A stretch of 64,000 nucleotides of DNA from Bog-756 sp963727075 (lineage in GTDB: Bacteria; Actinomycetota; Acidimicrobiia; Acidimicrobiales; RAAP-2), in contig CAVSET010000006.1 of the NCBI GenBank assembly GCA_963727075.1, positions 1,798,001-1,862,000 of the forward strand, written 5' to 3'. Below are positions 44,479 through 53,529 of this stretch, piece after piece. Numbering within the stretch: position 1 is the stretch's first letter; every line of letters begins with the position of its first letter. Both the position numbers and the translations under genes were made by a program. The notes beneath the pieces are model-generated. The model saw nothing but the letters and a program-made list of their open reading frames with translations, had not been told where the DNA came from and ran no database searches.

Positions 44479-45924
44479 TCACTCGTTCTCGATGGCGTGG
44501 GCCTTGGCCAGCACCGACTCGGCCCCGCCCACATTGAGGAAGGCCTGCTCCGGGACCTCGTCGAGCTCGCCGTTGACCAGGGCCTCGAAGGACTCCACGG
44601 TCTCGGCCACCGGAACGGTCACACCCTTCAGGCCGGTGAACACCTCGCCCACGTTGAACGGCTGGGACAGGAAGCGCTGGATCTTCCGGGCCCGGGTCAC
44701 CGTGACCCGGTCCTCCTCGGAGAGCTCGTCCAGCCCGAGGATGGCGATGATGTCCTGGAGCTCCTTGTAGCGCTGCAGGACTCCCTGCACCCGGCGGGCC
44801 ACCTCGTAGTGGCGTTCACCGACGATCTCGGGGGCCAGGATGTTGGAGGTCGACGACAGCGGGTCCACCGCCGGGTAGATGCCGAGCGAGGCGATGTCAC
44901 GCGACAGCTCGGTGGTGGCGTCCAGATGGGTGAAGGTGGTGAACGGCGCGGGATCGGTGTAGTCGTCGGCGGGCACGTACACGGCCTGCAGCGAGGTGAT
45001 CGACCGGCCGCGGGTGGAGGTGATCCGTTCCTGCAACTGGCCCATCTCGTCGGCCAGGGTCGGCTGGTAGCCGACGGCCGAGGGCATCCGGCCGAGCAAG
45101 GTCGACACCTCGGAACCGGCTTGGACGAAGCGGAAGATGTTGTCCACGAAGAGGAGGACGTCCTGGTTCTTCACGTCACGGAAGTACTCGGCCATGGTCA
45201 GGGCGGCCAGGGCCACCCGCAGGCGCACGCCGGGAGGCTCGTCCATCTGGCCGTAGACCAGGGCCGCCTTCTCGATGACGCCCGACTCCTGCATCTCGAT
45301 CCACAGGTCGGTGCCCTCACGGGTGCGCTCGCCGACACCGGCGAACACGGAGACACCACCGTGGTTGGTGGCCACCCGGTTGATCATCTCCTGGATGAGC
45401 ACCGTCTTGCCCACTCCGGCTCCACCGAACAGGCCGATCTTGCCGCCCTGCACGTACGGTTCGAGCAGGTCGATCACCTTGATGCCGGTCTCGAACATCA
45501 CCGCCCGCGGCTCGAGAGTGTCGAACTCGGGGGCGGGACGGTGGATCTCCCAGTGGTCCTCGGGCTCGCCGATGGAGTCGGTGTCGAGTGGCTCGCCGAG
45601 CACGTTGAAGACATGACCGAGCACGGCGTCACCGACCGGCACCTGCAACCCGGCGCCCCGGTTGCGCACCACCGCGCCCCGGGTCAGGCCGTCGGTCGCC
45701 TTCAGACAGATGCAACGGACCCGTCCGTCACCGATCTGTTGGGCCACCTCGGCCACGATCAGGTCGGTCTTCCCCTCGAGCTGGACGTCGACCTCGACTG
45801 CGCCGTTGATCTCGGGCAGGGCGTGGGGTGGGAACTCGACGTCGATGACGGGCCCGGCGATGGCCACCACCCGCCCGCTGGGCAGTGTGTCGGTCGTGGT
45901 GGGTTGGGGGGCGGTGGTGGTCAT
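44479..45924 (-). CDS. atpD: ATP synthase F1 beta subunit
   Basis: A 481-residue catalytic subunit. It has the P loop GGAGVGKTVLIQEM, the catalytic Glu in GVGERTREGTDLW, VLLFVDNIFRFVQAGSEVS, and the DELSEEDR element (DELSEED motif) near the C terminus that contacts gamma. ATG 45924 follows AGGGAG; an upstream extension in frame is not conserved. It sits between atpG and atpC in standard order. Confidence 0.97.
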   Translation of the reverse strand: MTTTAPQPTTTDTLPSGRVVAIAGPVIDVEFPPHALPEINGAVEVDVQLEGKTDLIVAEVAQQIGDGRVRCICLKATDGLTRGAVVRNRGAGLQVPVGDAVLGHVFNVLGEPLDTDSIGEPEDHWEIHRPAPEFDTLEPRAVMFETGIKVIDLLEPYVQGGKIGLFGGAGVGKTVLIQEMINRVATNHGGVSVFAGVGERTREGTDLWIEMQESGVIEKAALVYGQMDEPPGVRLRVALAALTMAEYFRDVKNQDVLLFVDNIFRFVQAGSEVSTLLGRMPSAVGYQPTLADEMGQLQERITSTRGRSITSLQAVYVPADDYTDPAPFTTFTHLDATTELSRDIASLGIYPAVDPLSSTSNILAPEIVGERHYEVARRVQGVLQRYKELQDIIAILGLDELSEEDRVTVTRARKIQRFLSQPFNVGEVFTGLKGVTVPVAETVESFEALVNGELDEVPEQAFLNVGGAESVLAKAHAIENE

Positions 45925-46028
45925 GAGCGTTGGGCTCCCTTGGTCTTGCCCGCATCCGGGCATCGTCGGTCCACCGCGGCGGACCGCGGCGGGGTCAGGT
46001 CGGCGGTGTGGATCGTCGTCGCCATCAG

Positions 46029-46973
46029 TCAGACCTTGGTCTCGATGATCAGACCCTTTTCGTCTTCGGTGGACCCCGCCCGCAGAGCCTCGGCCCCACC
46101 GACGATCTCCATGATCTCGGTGGTGATGGTGTCCTGGCGGGCGCGGTTCATGATCCGCGAGTACTTCTTGATCAGCTCTCCGGCGTTTTCCGTGGCCGCG
46201 GCCATGGCCCGTTGACGCGCCGTGAGCTCCGACGCCGACGCCTCCAGCAGCGCGCCGAAGATCTCGGTCTCGGCCGCCCTCGGCCCGAGTGTCTCGAGCA
46301 GGATCGCCGCATCGGGCTCGAACTCGGTGTAGCCCCGCGGGCCTTCGTCGGCGGCCGCCGCCTCGGCCTCATCCCCGGTGCGGGGATCGATCAGAGGAAG
46401 GAGCTGGCGTACCTCGACCTGCTGGCTGCCGGCCGAGAGGAAGCGGGTGGAGACGATCAGCACCTGGTCGACCTCCCCGTCCACGAACGGCGCCAGCACC
46501 ACCGAAGCCACCCGACGGGCATCGGTGAAGGTCGGCCGCTCGCTCATCCCGATGAACGACTCCTCCACCGGCTGGCGGCGGAACCGGAAGTAGCTCTGCG
46601 CCTTCTTGCCCACGGTGAACAGCCGGTAGTCGACGTCCGACTCGGCCGCACCGGTCAGCAATCGCTCGGTGGCTCGGAACACCATCGTGTTGTAGCCACC
46701 GCACAGCCCCCGGTCGGCCACCAGCGAGAGCACGGCCGCCCGGGAGACCGACGCCGGAGTGCCGAGCAGCCGGCCGGCGGCGTCCGGGTCGCCGAGGGCG
46801 GTCTCCAGCACGATCCGGGCCATGCCCTGCTGATACGGCCGGGCGGCGGCGATGCGGCCCTGGGCCCGCACGATCTGCGATGCCGCGATGAGCTCCATCG
46901 CCTTGGTGATCTTCTTCGTCGACTGGATGCTCTTGATCCGCCGACGCAGGACGCGCTCCTGACCGCCAGCCAT
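46029..46973 (-). CDS. atpG: ATP synthase F1 gamma subunit
   Basis: A 314-residue central-stalk subunit. The N-terminal helix RRIKSIQSTKKITKAMELIA and the C-terminal RQDTITTEIMEIVGGAEAL are the conserved coiled-coil ends, and the middle Rossmann-like domain has LVADRGLCGGYNT. A loop of about 10 residues rich in Glu and Ala (DEAEAAAADEG) is inserted in the central domain, as in other actinobacteria. The start is 3 bp after the atpA stop. Confidence 0.95.
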   Translation of the reverse strand: MAGGQERVLRRRIKSIQSTKKITKAMELIAASQIVRAQGRIAAARPYQQGMARIVLETALGDPDAAGRLLGTPASVSRAAVLSLVADRGLCGGYNTMVFRATERLLTGAAESDVDYRLFTVGKKAQSYFRFRRQPVEESFIGMSERPTFTDARRVASVVLAPFVDGEVDQVLIVSTRFLSAGSQQVEVRQLLPLIDPRTGDEAEAAAADEGPRGYTEFEPDAAILLETLGPRAAETEIFGALLEASASELTARQRAMAAATENAGELIKKYSRIMNRARQDTITTEIMEIVGGAEALRAGSTEDEKGLIIETKV

Positions 46974-46976
46974 GGC

Positions 46977-48500
46977 TCAGTCGACCTCCCGGGCGTCGAA
47001 GGCGTCGGTGAACGAACGAAGCGCCGTCTCCAGCTTGTCGCCTTCGGGCAGCTTTCCGGACGTGCGGATGTCCTCGAGGATGTCGGCGTGGCTGGCCCGG
47101 AAGAAGGCGCGGAGCTCCGCCTCGTACCGCTGCACCTCCGACACCGGGATGTCGTCGACATAGCCCTCTGAACCGGCGAAGATGACCAGCACCTGCTCCT
47201 CGATCGGAACCGGGGCGTTGATCCCCTGCTTGAGCAACTCGGTGAGCCGGTACCCCCGGTCCAGCTGGGCTTGGGACACCTTGTCCAGCTCGGAGCCGAA
47301 CGTGGCGAAGGCCTCGAGCTCACGGAACTGGGCCAGGTCGATCTTCAGGGTGCCGGCCACCTGTTTCATGGCCTTGATCTGGGCCGCGCTCCCCACCCGG
47401 CTGACCGACACGCCGACGTTGATGGCAGGCCGCACGCCGGCATAGAAGAGCTCGCTCTCGAGGAACACCTGGCCGTCGGTGATCGAGATCACGTTGGTCG
47501 GGATGTAGGCGGAGATGTCACCGGCCTTGGTCTCGATGATCGGCAGCGCGGTCAGTGAGCCGCCGCCTTCCGCGTCGGAGAGCTTGGCCGCCCGCTCCAG
47601 CAGCCGGCTGTGCAGGTAGAAGACGTCGCCCGGGTAGGCCTCGCGTCCGGGCGGGCGACGGAGGAGCAACGACATCTGGCGGTACGCCTCGGCCTGTTTG
47701 GAGAGGTCGTCGTAGACGATGAGGGCATGCTCCCCGTTGTCCATCCAGTGCTGGCCCATGGCGCACCCCGCGTAGGGGGCCAGGTACTTGAACGGGGCCG
47801 GGTCGGCCGCCCCGGCCAGGACCACCACCGTGTACTCGAGAGCACCGTAACGCTCGAAGGTGGCCACGGTCTGGGCCACCGACGACTCCTTCTGGCCGAT
47901 GGCCACGTAGATGCATTTCACCCCGAGGCCCCGCTGGTTGAGGATGGTGTCGACGGCCACCGTGGTCTTGCCCGTCTTGCGGTCACCGATCAGCAGCTCG
48001 CGCTGGCCCCGCCCGATGGGGGTCATGGCGTCGATGGCCTTGATGCCGGTCTGCAGGGGCTCGAACACCGGCTGCCGCCGCACGATGCCTGGCGCCTGCA
48101 CCTCGAGGAGCCGGGTGACGTCGGTGGCGATGGGGCCCTTCCCGTCCAGCGGCTCTCCGAGTGCATTGACCACCCGACCTAGCAGGGCATCACCCACCCG
48201 CACCGAGAGGATCCGACCGGTGGCCTTCACCAGCTGCTCTTCCTCGAGCCCGGTGTCGTCCCCGAGGATGACCGCACCGATGGTGTCCTCGTCGAGGTTG
48301 AGGGCGAGACCCTCGGTTCCGTCCTCGAACGCGAGGATCTCGTTCACCGCCGCGCCCGGGAGCCCGGTGATGCGGGCGATGCCGTCACCGACTTCCACGA
48401 TCCGGCCGACCTGCTCGGTCCCGACCTCCGGCGTGTAGTCGTCGACGTACCGCCTGAGTGCGGAGGTGATCTCGTCGGCGCTGATGGTCAATTCAGCCAT
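46977..48500 (-). CDS. atpA: ATP synthase F1 alpha subunit
   Basis: A 507-residue non-catalytic nucleotide-binding subunit. It shows GDRKTGKTTVAVDTILNQ (P loop), IYVAIGQKESSVAQ, LIVYDDLSKQAEAYRQMSLL, and VSRVGSAAQIKAMKQVAGTL with the arginine finger region. The ATG at 48500 lies inside the end of atpH (ATGGCTGA overlap), indicating translational coupling. Confidence 0.97.
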   Translation of the reverse strand: MAELTISADEITSALRRYVDDYTPEVGTEQVGRIVEVGDGIARITGLPGAAVNEILAFEDGTEGLALNLDEDTIGAVILGDDTGLEEEQLVKATGRILSVRVGDALLGRVVNALGEPLDGKGPIATDVTRLLEVQAPGIVRRQPVFEPLQTGIKAIDAMTPIGRGQRELLIGDRKTGKTTVAVDTILNQRGLGVKCIYVAIGQKESSVAQTVATFERYGALEYTVVVLAGAADPAPFKYLAPYAGCAMGQHWMDNGEHALIVYDDLSKQAEAYRQMSLLLRRPPGREAYPGDVFYLHSRLLERAAKLSDAEGGGSLTALPIIETKAGDISAYIPTNVISITDGQVFLESELFYAGVRPAINVGVSVSRVGSAAQIKAMKQVAGTLKIDLAQFRELEAFATFGSELDKVSQAQLDRGYRLTELLKQGINAPVPIEEQVLVIFAGSEGYVDDIPVSEVQRYEAELRAFFRASHADILEDIRTSGKLPEGDKLETALRSFTDAFDAREVD

Positions 48501-49438
48501 CGGTTGGTTCCCTTCCCTCTGGAATTCGGTAGGCCGCCTCGGACGCGAGGACGTGCTCTTTCAGCTCATCGAGCCGGTGGCGTGTGCTGCTGTCGACCAG
48601 CAGGTCGCCCAGCTGGACCACGACGCCGCCGAGCAGCACCGGGTCGATGGTCACCTGCAGGTCGACCGGATTGCCGGCCAGCCGGCCGAGCTCCCGGCGA
48701 AGGACCCCGCGCTGTTCTTCACCGATGTCGTCGGCCGCCTTCACCCGGGCGACCCTCCAGCCGCGGGCCGCGGGCGGCATCCTCGACCAGTGTGTCGAGG
48801 GTGGCGACGATGTCGCGGGCCCGACCCCCGCGCACCGCATAGGCGGCCAGTCGCAGCGTGGCCGGCAGGACCTGGTTGCCGAGCAGTTGGGCGATCACCG
48901 ACTGGCGCACGGTGACCGGGAGGTCGCGGTCGCCGAGGGCGCCTCGCAGGCGACGGTTGGCCTCGACGGTGCGGGCGAACCGGAACAGCTGGTCCTCGAT
49001 CTCCTCCAGCTCGGCGATGGTCACGGTCTCGAACACGGCGGCGGCATAGCCCGACACCCGGTTGCGCGAGCCCATCCGTCCGAGCACTTCTTCGTCCCAG
49101 GGCTCGCTCGGCGTGGCCGGATCGCGGACGGCCGCCGCGGCCAGCCGGGAGGCCAGCCAGTGGAAGGCGGTGGTCAGCTCGGATGCCGGCACCACGGTGG
49201 TGGCCTGATGGACGAGGCGCCGGACCTCGGCCCGGACCTTCCCCTCCAGCAGTTCGTCGAGGACCGCCCGCCGGGACGCCACCGGCACCGACCCATCGTT
49301 GATGGCCAGAGTGAGCTCGTTGTTGCGGTCGACCAGGTCGGCCACCGCGGCCAGCTCGGAGGCCGCATCGGCGAGGCCGCCCGTGGCGGTCAGCGACTCC
49401 TCGATGGCGGCCAGGTAGCCCTGGAGGGCTGGGTTCAC
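48493..49438 (-). CDS. atpH: ATP synthase F1 delta subunit, one frameshift
   Basis: About 314 residues of the peripheral-stalk delta subunit in two frames. The N-terminal six-helix domain is long (LQGYLAAIEESLTATGGLAD onward, with a repeated-looking first part), and the C-terminal strand region reads WRVARVKAADDIGEEQRGVL and DPVLLGGVVVQLGDLLVDSS. Removing one C from the CCC of GGCCCGCGG near 48761-48775 joins them as VEDAARGRGWRVARV. Because delta is required for a working ATP synthase, a sequencing indel is the likely cause. The GTG start overlaps the atpF stop (GTGA). Confidence 0.88.
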
Positions 49439-49974
49439 CGGCCACCACCTGCGCCGGCGGTGGTACCGGCCGTCTCCGAGCGCACCGCGGCGATGGCCTC
49501 GTCGATGAGCTCCTGATGATCGGCGGCCTGGATCTCACGGCCGATGACCACCTCGGCGGCGGCCAGCACGATCTCGCCAACCCGTTCGGTCACTTCCTCG
49601 ATGGCCGCCTCGCGGGCGATGACCACCTCGGCCTCAGCCGCCCGAACGATGCGGTCGTGGATGGCCTGGGCGTCGGCCTCCGCCCGGAGCTTGGTCTGGT
49701 CGGCCGCCGTCTGTGCCTGAGACACGATCTCTCGCGCCTGGGCCCGGGCCTGCTCGAGGAGGGCACGCCGCTCGGTGTCGGCCTGCTCGGCATCGGCCTT
49801 GGCCTGGTCGGCGGCCTCGAGCTCGGCCCGTATCTGCTCCTGCCGCTCGGTCAGCACCTTGTTCAGGTACGGCACCACACTCCGGCCGATGAACCCGAGC
49901 ACCAGGATGAACGCCAGGAGCACGACGAAGAATGTCCCGTTCGGGATCAGGAAGTTGCTGCTTGCGATAAGCAT
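49435..49974 (-). CDS. atpF: ATP synthase Fo b subunit
   Basis: A 179-residue stalk subunit with one N-terminal helix (FFVVLLAFILVLGFIGRSVV) and a long Ala/Glu/Arg coiled coil from about residue 50 to 160 (VLTERQEQIRAELEAADQAK). ATG 49974 is preferred since AAGGA lies 8 bases upstream. In mycobacteria a second b segment is fused to delta; here b and delta are separate genes joined only by a 4-bp overlap. Confidence 0.93.
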   Translation of the reverse strand: MLIASSNFLIPNGTFFVVLLAFILVLGFIGRSVVPYLNKVLTERQEQIRAELEAADQAKADAEQADTERRALLEQARAQAREIVSQAQTAADQTKLRAEADAQAIHDRIVRAAEAEVVIAREAAIEEVTERVGEIVLAAAEVVIGREIQAADHQELIDEAIAAVRSETAGTTAGAGGGR

Positions 49975-50077
49975 GGCCGTCATCCTTGTGTGATCGTTTC
50001 TCTGTGGTCGGGAACGGAACACCCCTGCGTCGCCGCCTGGGCAGCCCGCGGACCGTGTCGTGCCGACGACATCGGCG

Positions 50078-50341
50078 TTACTTCTTGTAGAGCGAGAAGA
50101 TGAACAGTGCGGTGAATGCGAGATTGATGAAGTAGGCGGCCTCGCACAGTCCGACGGTGAGGAACATGATCGTGGTCAGGCGACCCTGGGCCTCCGGTTG
50201 ACGGGCCACTCCGGCGATCGTCTGGCTACCGGCAAGCCCGTCACCGATGGCGGCGCCGACCGCACCCCCTCCGAGGGCCAAGCCGCCGCCGACCATGGCG
50301 CCGGCGATCCTTACTGCGTCCGCCATCGAGGCGTCTGCCAT
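50078..50341 (-). CDS. atpE: ATP synthase Fo c subunit
   Basis: An 87-residue two-helix hairpin. The polar loop ARQPEAQGRL and the proton-carrying Glu67 in TVGLCEAAYFINLAF are visible, together with the first-helix GGGLALGGGAVGAAIGDG glycines. Glu with no Na-type Gln/Ser partner visible suggests proton coupling. An N-terminal extension of about 8 residues precedes the first helix. Confidence 0.95.
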   Translation of the reverse strand: MADASMADAVRIAGAMVGGGLALGGGAVGAAIGDGLAGSQTIAGVARQPEAQGRLTTIMFLTVGLCEAAYFINLAFTALFIFSLYKK

Positions 50342-50407
50342 GACTGCTTCTCCTTTGTCGGGTTGTTGATGAGACTGTTCAGTGGACGAGGGCTCGAGCG
50401 AGGGACA

Positions 50408-51199
50408 TCAATGGGCCTCGTCAGGAGCCATCGCGGTGTCGAAGTACAAGATGGTGAGCAGGGCGAAGATGAAGGCCTGGATGGCGCCGATCGCCATGTC
50501 GAAGAGCTTCCAGACGACGGTGAACGGAACCGACAGCACGCCGCCGATGGGCAGCGGACCGAGCTTCCAGATCACCAGCGCGGCCAGCAGGGACAGCATA
50601 AGGCCACCGGCGAACAGGTTGCCGAAGAGCCGCAACGTCAGAGTCAGCGGCTTGATGATCTCCTCGATGAAGTTCATGAACAGGTTGACCGGGAAGAGCT
50701 TGGGCGAGAAGGGCTGCTTCACGTAGTGGGCCATGTAGCCCGCGACCCCCCGATTCCTCACTGCGGCGATGTTGGTCAGCACGAACACGTACAGGGCCAT
50801 GGCCAGGGGCAGGTTGATGTCGCTGGTGGGCGCGGGCAGGAACTCGTACCGGCTGCCGATGCCGAGGACCTCGAACAGGTTGCAGGTGAAGATGAAGACG
50901 AACAGGGTCAACGCCAGGGGCACCACCTTGGCCCCTCGCGGCCCGATCGAGTCGTCCACCTGCTTTTGGACGGCGCCCACCGCCATCTCCCACAGCAGCT
51001 GGAACTTGCCGGGCACGCCGCTCGTGGCCCTCGACCGCAGGTACAGCCCGAAGCCCACGACGACCAGGCCGGCGATGATGGTGGCCCACACGACATCGAC
51101 ATTGATGGTGAGCGGGCCGAGCTTGGCCTGCGGATGCTCCCCGACCGTGATGTCGGAGGCCAACAACGGAGTCAACAGGTGCACCGAGGCTGCGCCCAC
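50408..51199 (-). CDS. atpB: ATP synthase Fo a subunit
   Basis: A 263-residue proton-channel subunit. LTLTLRLFGNLFAGGLML holds the essential Arg190; PRGAKVVPLALTLFVFIFTCNLFEV and AYFDTAM-like final helix (TILYFDTAM) are also typical. It follows the AtpI-like gene by only 3 bp and precedes atpE, the standard order. Confidence 0.95.
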   Translation of the reverse strand: MGAASVHLLTPLLASDITVGEHPQAKLGPLTINVDVVWATIIAGLVVVGFGLYLRSRATSGVPGKFQLLWEMAVGAVQKQVDDSIGPRGAKVVPLALTLFVFIFTCNLFEVLGIGSRYEFLPAPTSDINLPLAMALYVFVLTNIAAVRNRGVAGYMAHYVKQPFSPKLFPVNLFMNFIEEIIKPLTLTLRLFGNLFAGGLMLSLLAALVIWKLGPLPIGGVLSVPFTVVWKLFDMAIGAIQAFIFALLTILYFDTAMAPDEAH

Positions 51200-51202
51200 C
51201 GG

Positions 51203-51703
51203 TCAGCCACCACCCTTTGGGTCGTCGGCCGGACCGGTCAGGGGCCGTGGGTCCGTCCGGATGATGTCGTCATCGACGACGTTCGCACTGATCACGTCGT
51301 CGACTGACGTCATCGGGCCCGCCTTGGCCATCGACCGAGCCACGTTGGCCAGCAGGATGACCTGGAAGACGGCCAGGCCGCCGAGAACCCCGAAGCCGAG
51401 GCTGGCCGAGAGGAACAGCAGCCCGATGGTCACCACGGTGATGATGCCCATACGGCCCAGGGTGTTGAGGGCCAGCGGCCTACGCCGGTTGGCGTCCTGC
51501 CGGGCGCTGACCCGCGCCACCGAGTTGCCGATCATGCGGAAATTGAGGGTGCCGAGGGCCAGGCCGATGCAGGCACCCAGGCCGAGGAGCGGCTGTCCGA
51601 ACGCAATGCAGGCCACCAGGGCGGCCACGCCGACCACCAACACCGTCGACACCGTCCGCCGGGCCACGTCGGGCACACTGGGCAACGAGAAATGGGCGAA
51701 CAC
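51203..51703 (-). CDS. atpI: ATP synthase I-like membrane protein
   Basis: A 166-residue protein with four helices (TVSTVLVVGVAALVACIAFG, PLLGLGACIGLALGTLNFRM, ALNTLGRMGIITVVTIGLLF, VLGGLAVFQVILLANVARSM) and an acidic C-terminal tail. Its position just before atpB and its four-helix pattern fit AtpI, a c-ring assembly factor. Sequence conservation in this family is weak, so the name rests largely on position. Confidence 0.75.
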   Translation of the reverse strand: MFAHFSLPSVPDVARRTVSTVLVVGVAALVACIAFGQPLLGLGACIGLALGTLNFRMIGNSVARVSARQDANRRRPLALNTLGRMGIITVVTIGLLFLSASLGFGVLGGLAVFQVILLANVARSMAKAGPMTSVDDVISANVVDDDIIRTDPRPLTGPADDPKGGG

Positions 51704-51758
51704 GACTTAGTTTATCCGTTGCGCCCTACGCGCAGACAGCCCACGTCCTGGTGGTCGG

Positions 51759-52013
51759 CTACAGGTACTTGCGGACCCTGACAATCGTCATGAGCACGGC
51801 GATAACCAGGCCGAAGGCCAGGCCGACCAGGCTGAACAACGGGCTGGTACCGACCCACCGGTCCAGCAGGTACCCGATGCCCCACCCGGCTGCCAGGGCC
51901 ACGGCCCAGGCCACGCCCAGCGTGAGGAAGGCCACCGCCCCCGGCCCGAGCGGCGGCGGTCGTCCCCCGGAGGAAGCACCGTCCGCCGGTTCCGATGGCT
52001 GGGTTTCGTCCAT
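51759..52013 (-). CDS. AtpZ/AtpI-family small membrane protein
   Basis: An 84-residue protein with a polar Pro-rich N terminus and two helices (VAFLTLGVAWAVALAAGWGI, LFSLVGLAFGLVIAVLMTIV) joined by GYLLDRWVGTSP. This two-helix pattern with the DRWxGTSPxF loop is the AtpZ family, which sits at the head of atp operons. Its helices suggest an accessory role in Fo assembly or Mg transport; experimental roles differ among species. Confidence 0.8.
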   Translation of the reverse strand: MDETQPSEPADGASSGGRPPPLGPGAVAFLTLGVAWAVALAAGWGIGYLLDRWVGTSPLFSLVGLAFGLVIAVLMTIVRVRKYL

Positions 52014-52212
52014 AGCCGGGCCGTGCCGCGTCAGGGAGTCTGGAGTGTCGGAGCTTCACGAATCGTTCCTGAGATCACGCAGTGAACCGGCGGCGGGCGC
52101 CGGTCGAGTCGCCGCCCGAGGTGATGCCCGCCAAGGGGCCGAGAGGCCTGCATTTCACGGGGCAATCATCGCACTTTCGCGCCCGGAGCGGCAAAACGGC
52201 GAAACACTCCGT

Positions 52213-53508
52213 TCACCGTTCGCCGGAGCCGGCGACGGTGGCCGTGATGCCATCGGCCGGGTCGGGCTCGCCGGGAGCCGGGGACGTGGCCAGTGGTGCC
52301 GTCACCCCTGGTCCGGCCGTCGGCGTGCCGTCCTCATCCCCGTCGACCGGCGGCTCGCCCTCGGGCCCGAGGCCGGTCTGCCTCCGCAGCGAGGGATGGA
52401 AAAGGGTGTAGAGGATCACCCCGAGCGCCAGGGCGCCGAAGGGGATGATGGCGTTGACGCTCGAGATGTAGAGGGGGAAGAGGATGAACCCCGACAGGAG
52501 CACCGTCCACGCCCACAGGATGAGGACGCTGCGGCGATGACCGTGACCGAGGCGCAGCAACCGGTGGTGGAGGTGGTTCTTGTCCGGTGTGGAGAAGCCG
52601 GTCCGATTGGCCGTCCGTCGGACGAAGGCGAAGGCCATGTCGACGATGGGCACGCCCAGGATGAAGAAGGGTATGAAGAGGGGGGCGAAGAAGAAGTAGG
52701 TCTGGCCGCTCCGGGCCGCCGTCGAGGTGACCCCGCCCACGGTCCCGGCGGCGCGGCCCCCGATCAGCATGGTGGAAGCCGCCATGAGCAGGCCGAGCAG
52801 GAGAGCACCGGCGTCGCCCATGAAGATCTTGGCCGGATGGAAGTTGTGCGGTAGGAACCCGAGGCAGATGCCGCAGGTGACCACGGCGATGAGCGGTCCG
52901 ATGTTGTCCGTCGGCAGGTTGCCCAGGTACTGCAGGTGCAGGCCGTACACGGCGAGCGTCCCCGAGGCGATGGCCACCACGCCGGCCGCCAGGCCGTCCA
53001 GGCCGTCGATGAGGTTGACGGCGTTGGTGATGGCGATCACCCACAGGGCGGTCAGCAGCGGGGTCCACTCCGGGGACAGCTGGACCAGGCCGGCCAACGG
53101 GATCTTGAACTGGAACCAGGTGACCCCGAGGAAATAGAGAATGGTGGCCGCCAGGACCTGCCCGGCCACCTTGGCCGGGGCCGACATGTCCCGGAAGTCG
53201 TCGATCAGGCCGACGACGAAGATGGCGGCGGCGCCGAGGAGGAGGCCGAGCGGCTCCGACGAGTCCCGGAACAGGGGGGCGAGCGCCGGGATGGATGCCG
53301 CCACGGCCCAGGCCACGAGCATGGCCACGAACAGGGCCACGCCCCCGGCTTCGGGCGTGACCCGCTGGTGCACCTTGCGGTCGTCGGGCTGGGCCACATA
53401 GCCGATCTCCACGGCGATGCGGCGGGCGGGGAAGGTGAGCACCCAGGCGCTGGCGGCCGCCACCACCAAGAGGAAGGCGTACCAGTTGAGGGGCGTGCCC
53501 GAGCTCAC
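52213..53508 (-). CDS. wecA: Undecaprenyl-phosphate N-acetylglucosamine-1-phosphate transferase (WecA/TagO-like)
   Basis: A 431-residue membrane enzyme with about eleven helices that attaches GlcNAc-1-P to decaprenyl or undecaprenyl phosphate, starting cell-wall linker synthesis. Catalytic motifs are GLIDDFRDMSA, NAVNLIDGLDGLAAG, KIFMGDAGALLLG and TPDKNHLHHRLLRLGHGHR. The tail after about 375 is acidic and Pro-rich, unusual in length. GTG 53508 is the start. It is between glyA (21 bp) and the atp genes (199 bp), as in other actinobacteria. Confidence 0.92.
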   Translation of the reverse strand: MSSGTPLNWYAFLLVVAAASAWVLTFPARRIAVEIGYVAQPDDRKVHQRVTPEAGGVALFVAMLVAWAVAASIPALAPLFRDSSEPLGLLLGAAAIFVVGLIDDFRDMSAPAKVAGQVLAATILYFLGVTWFQFKIPLAGLVQLSPEWTPLLTALWVIAITNAVNLIDGLDGLAAGVVAIASGTLAVYGLHLQYLGNLPTDNIGPLIAVVTCGICLGFLPHNFHPAKIFMGDAGALLLGLLMAASTMLIGGRAAGTVGGVTSTAARSGQTYFFFAPLFIPFFILGVPIVDMAFAFVRRTANRTGFSTPDKNHLHHRLLRLGHGHRRSVLILWAWTVLLSGFILFPLYISSVNAIIPFGALALGVILYTLFHPSLRRQTGLGPEGEPPVDGDEDGTPTAGPGVTAPLATSPAPGEPDPADGITATVAGSGER

Positions 53509-53529
53509 CGGGTCACGTACCCGCCATGG

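Noticed and set aside
47610..48182. Long plus-strand open frames across atpA and the other atp genes
   Set aside because: They are antisense shadows of strongly conserved ATP synthase genes with low-complexity His/Gly/Arg-rich products.
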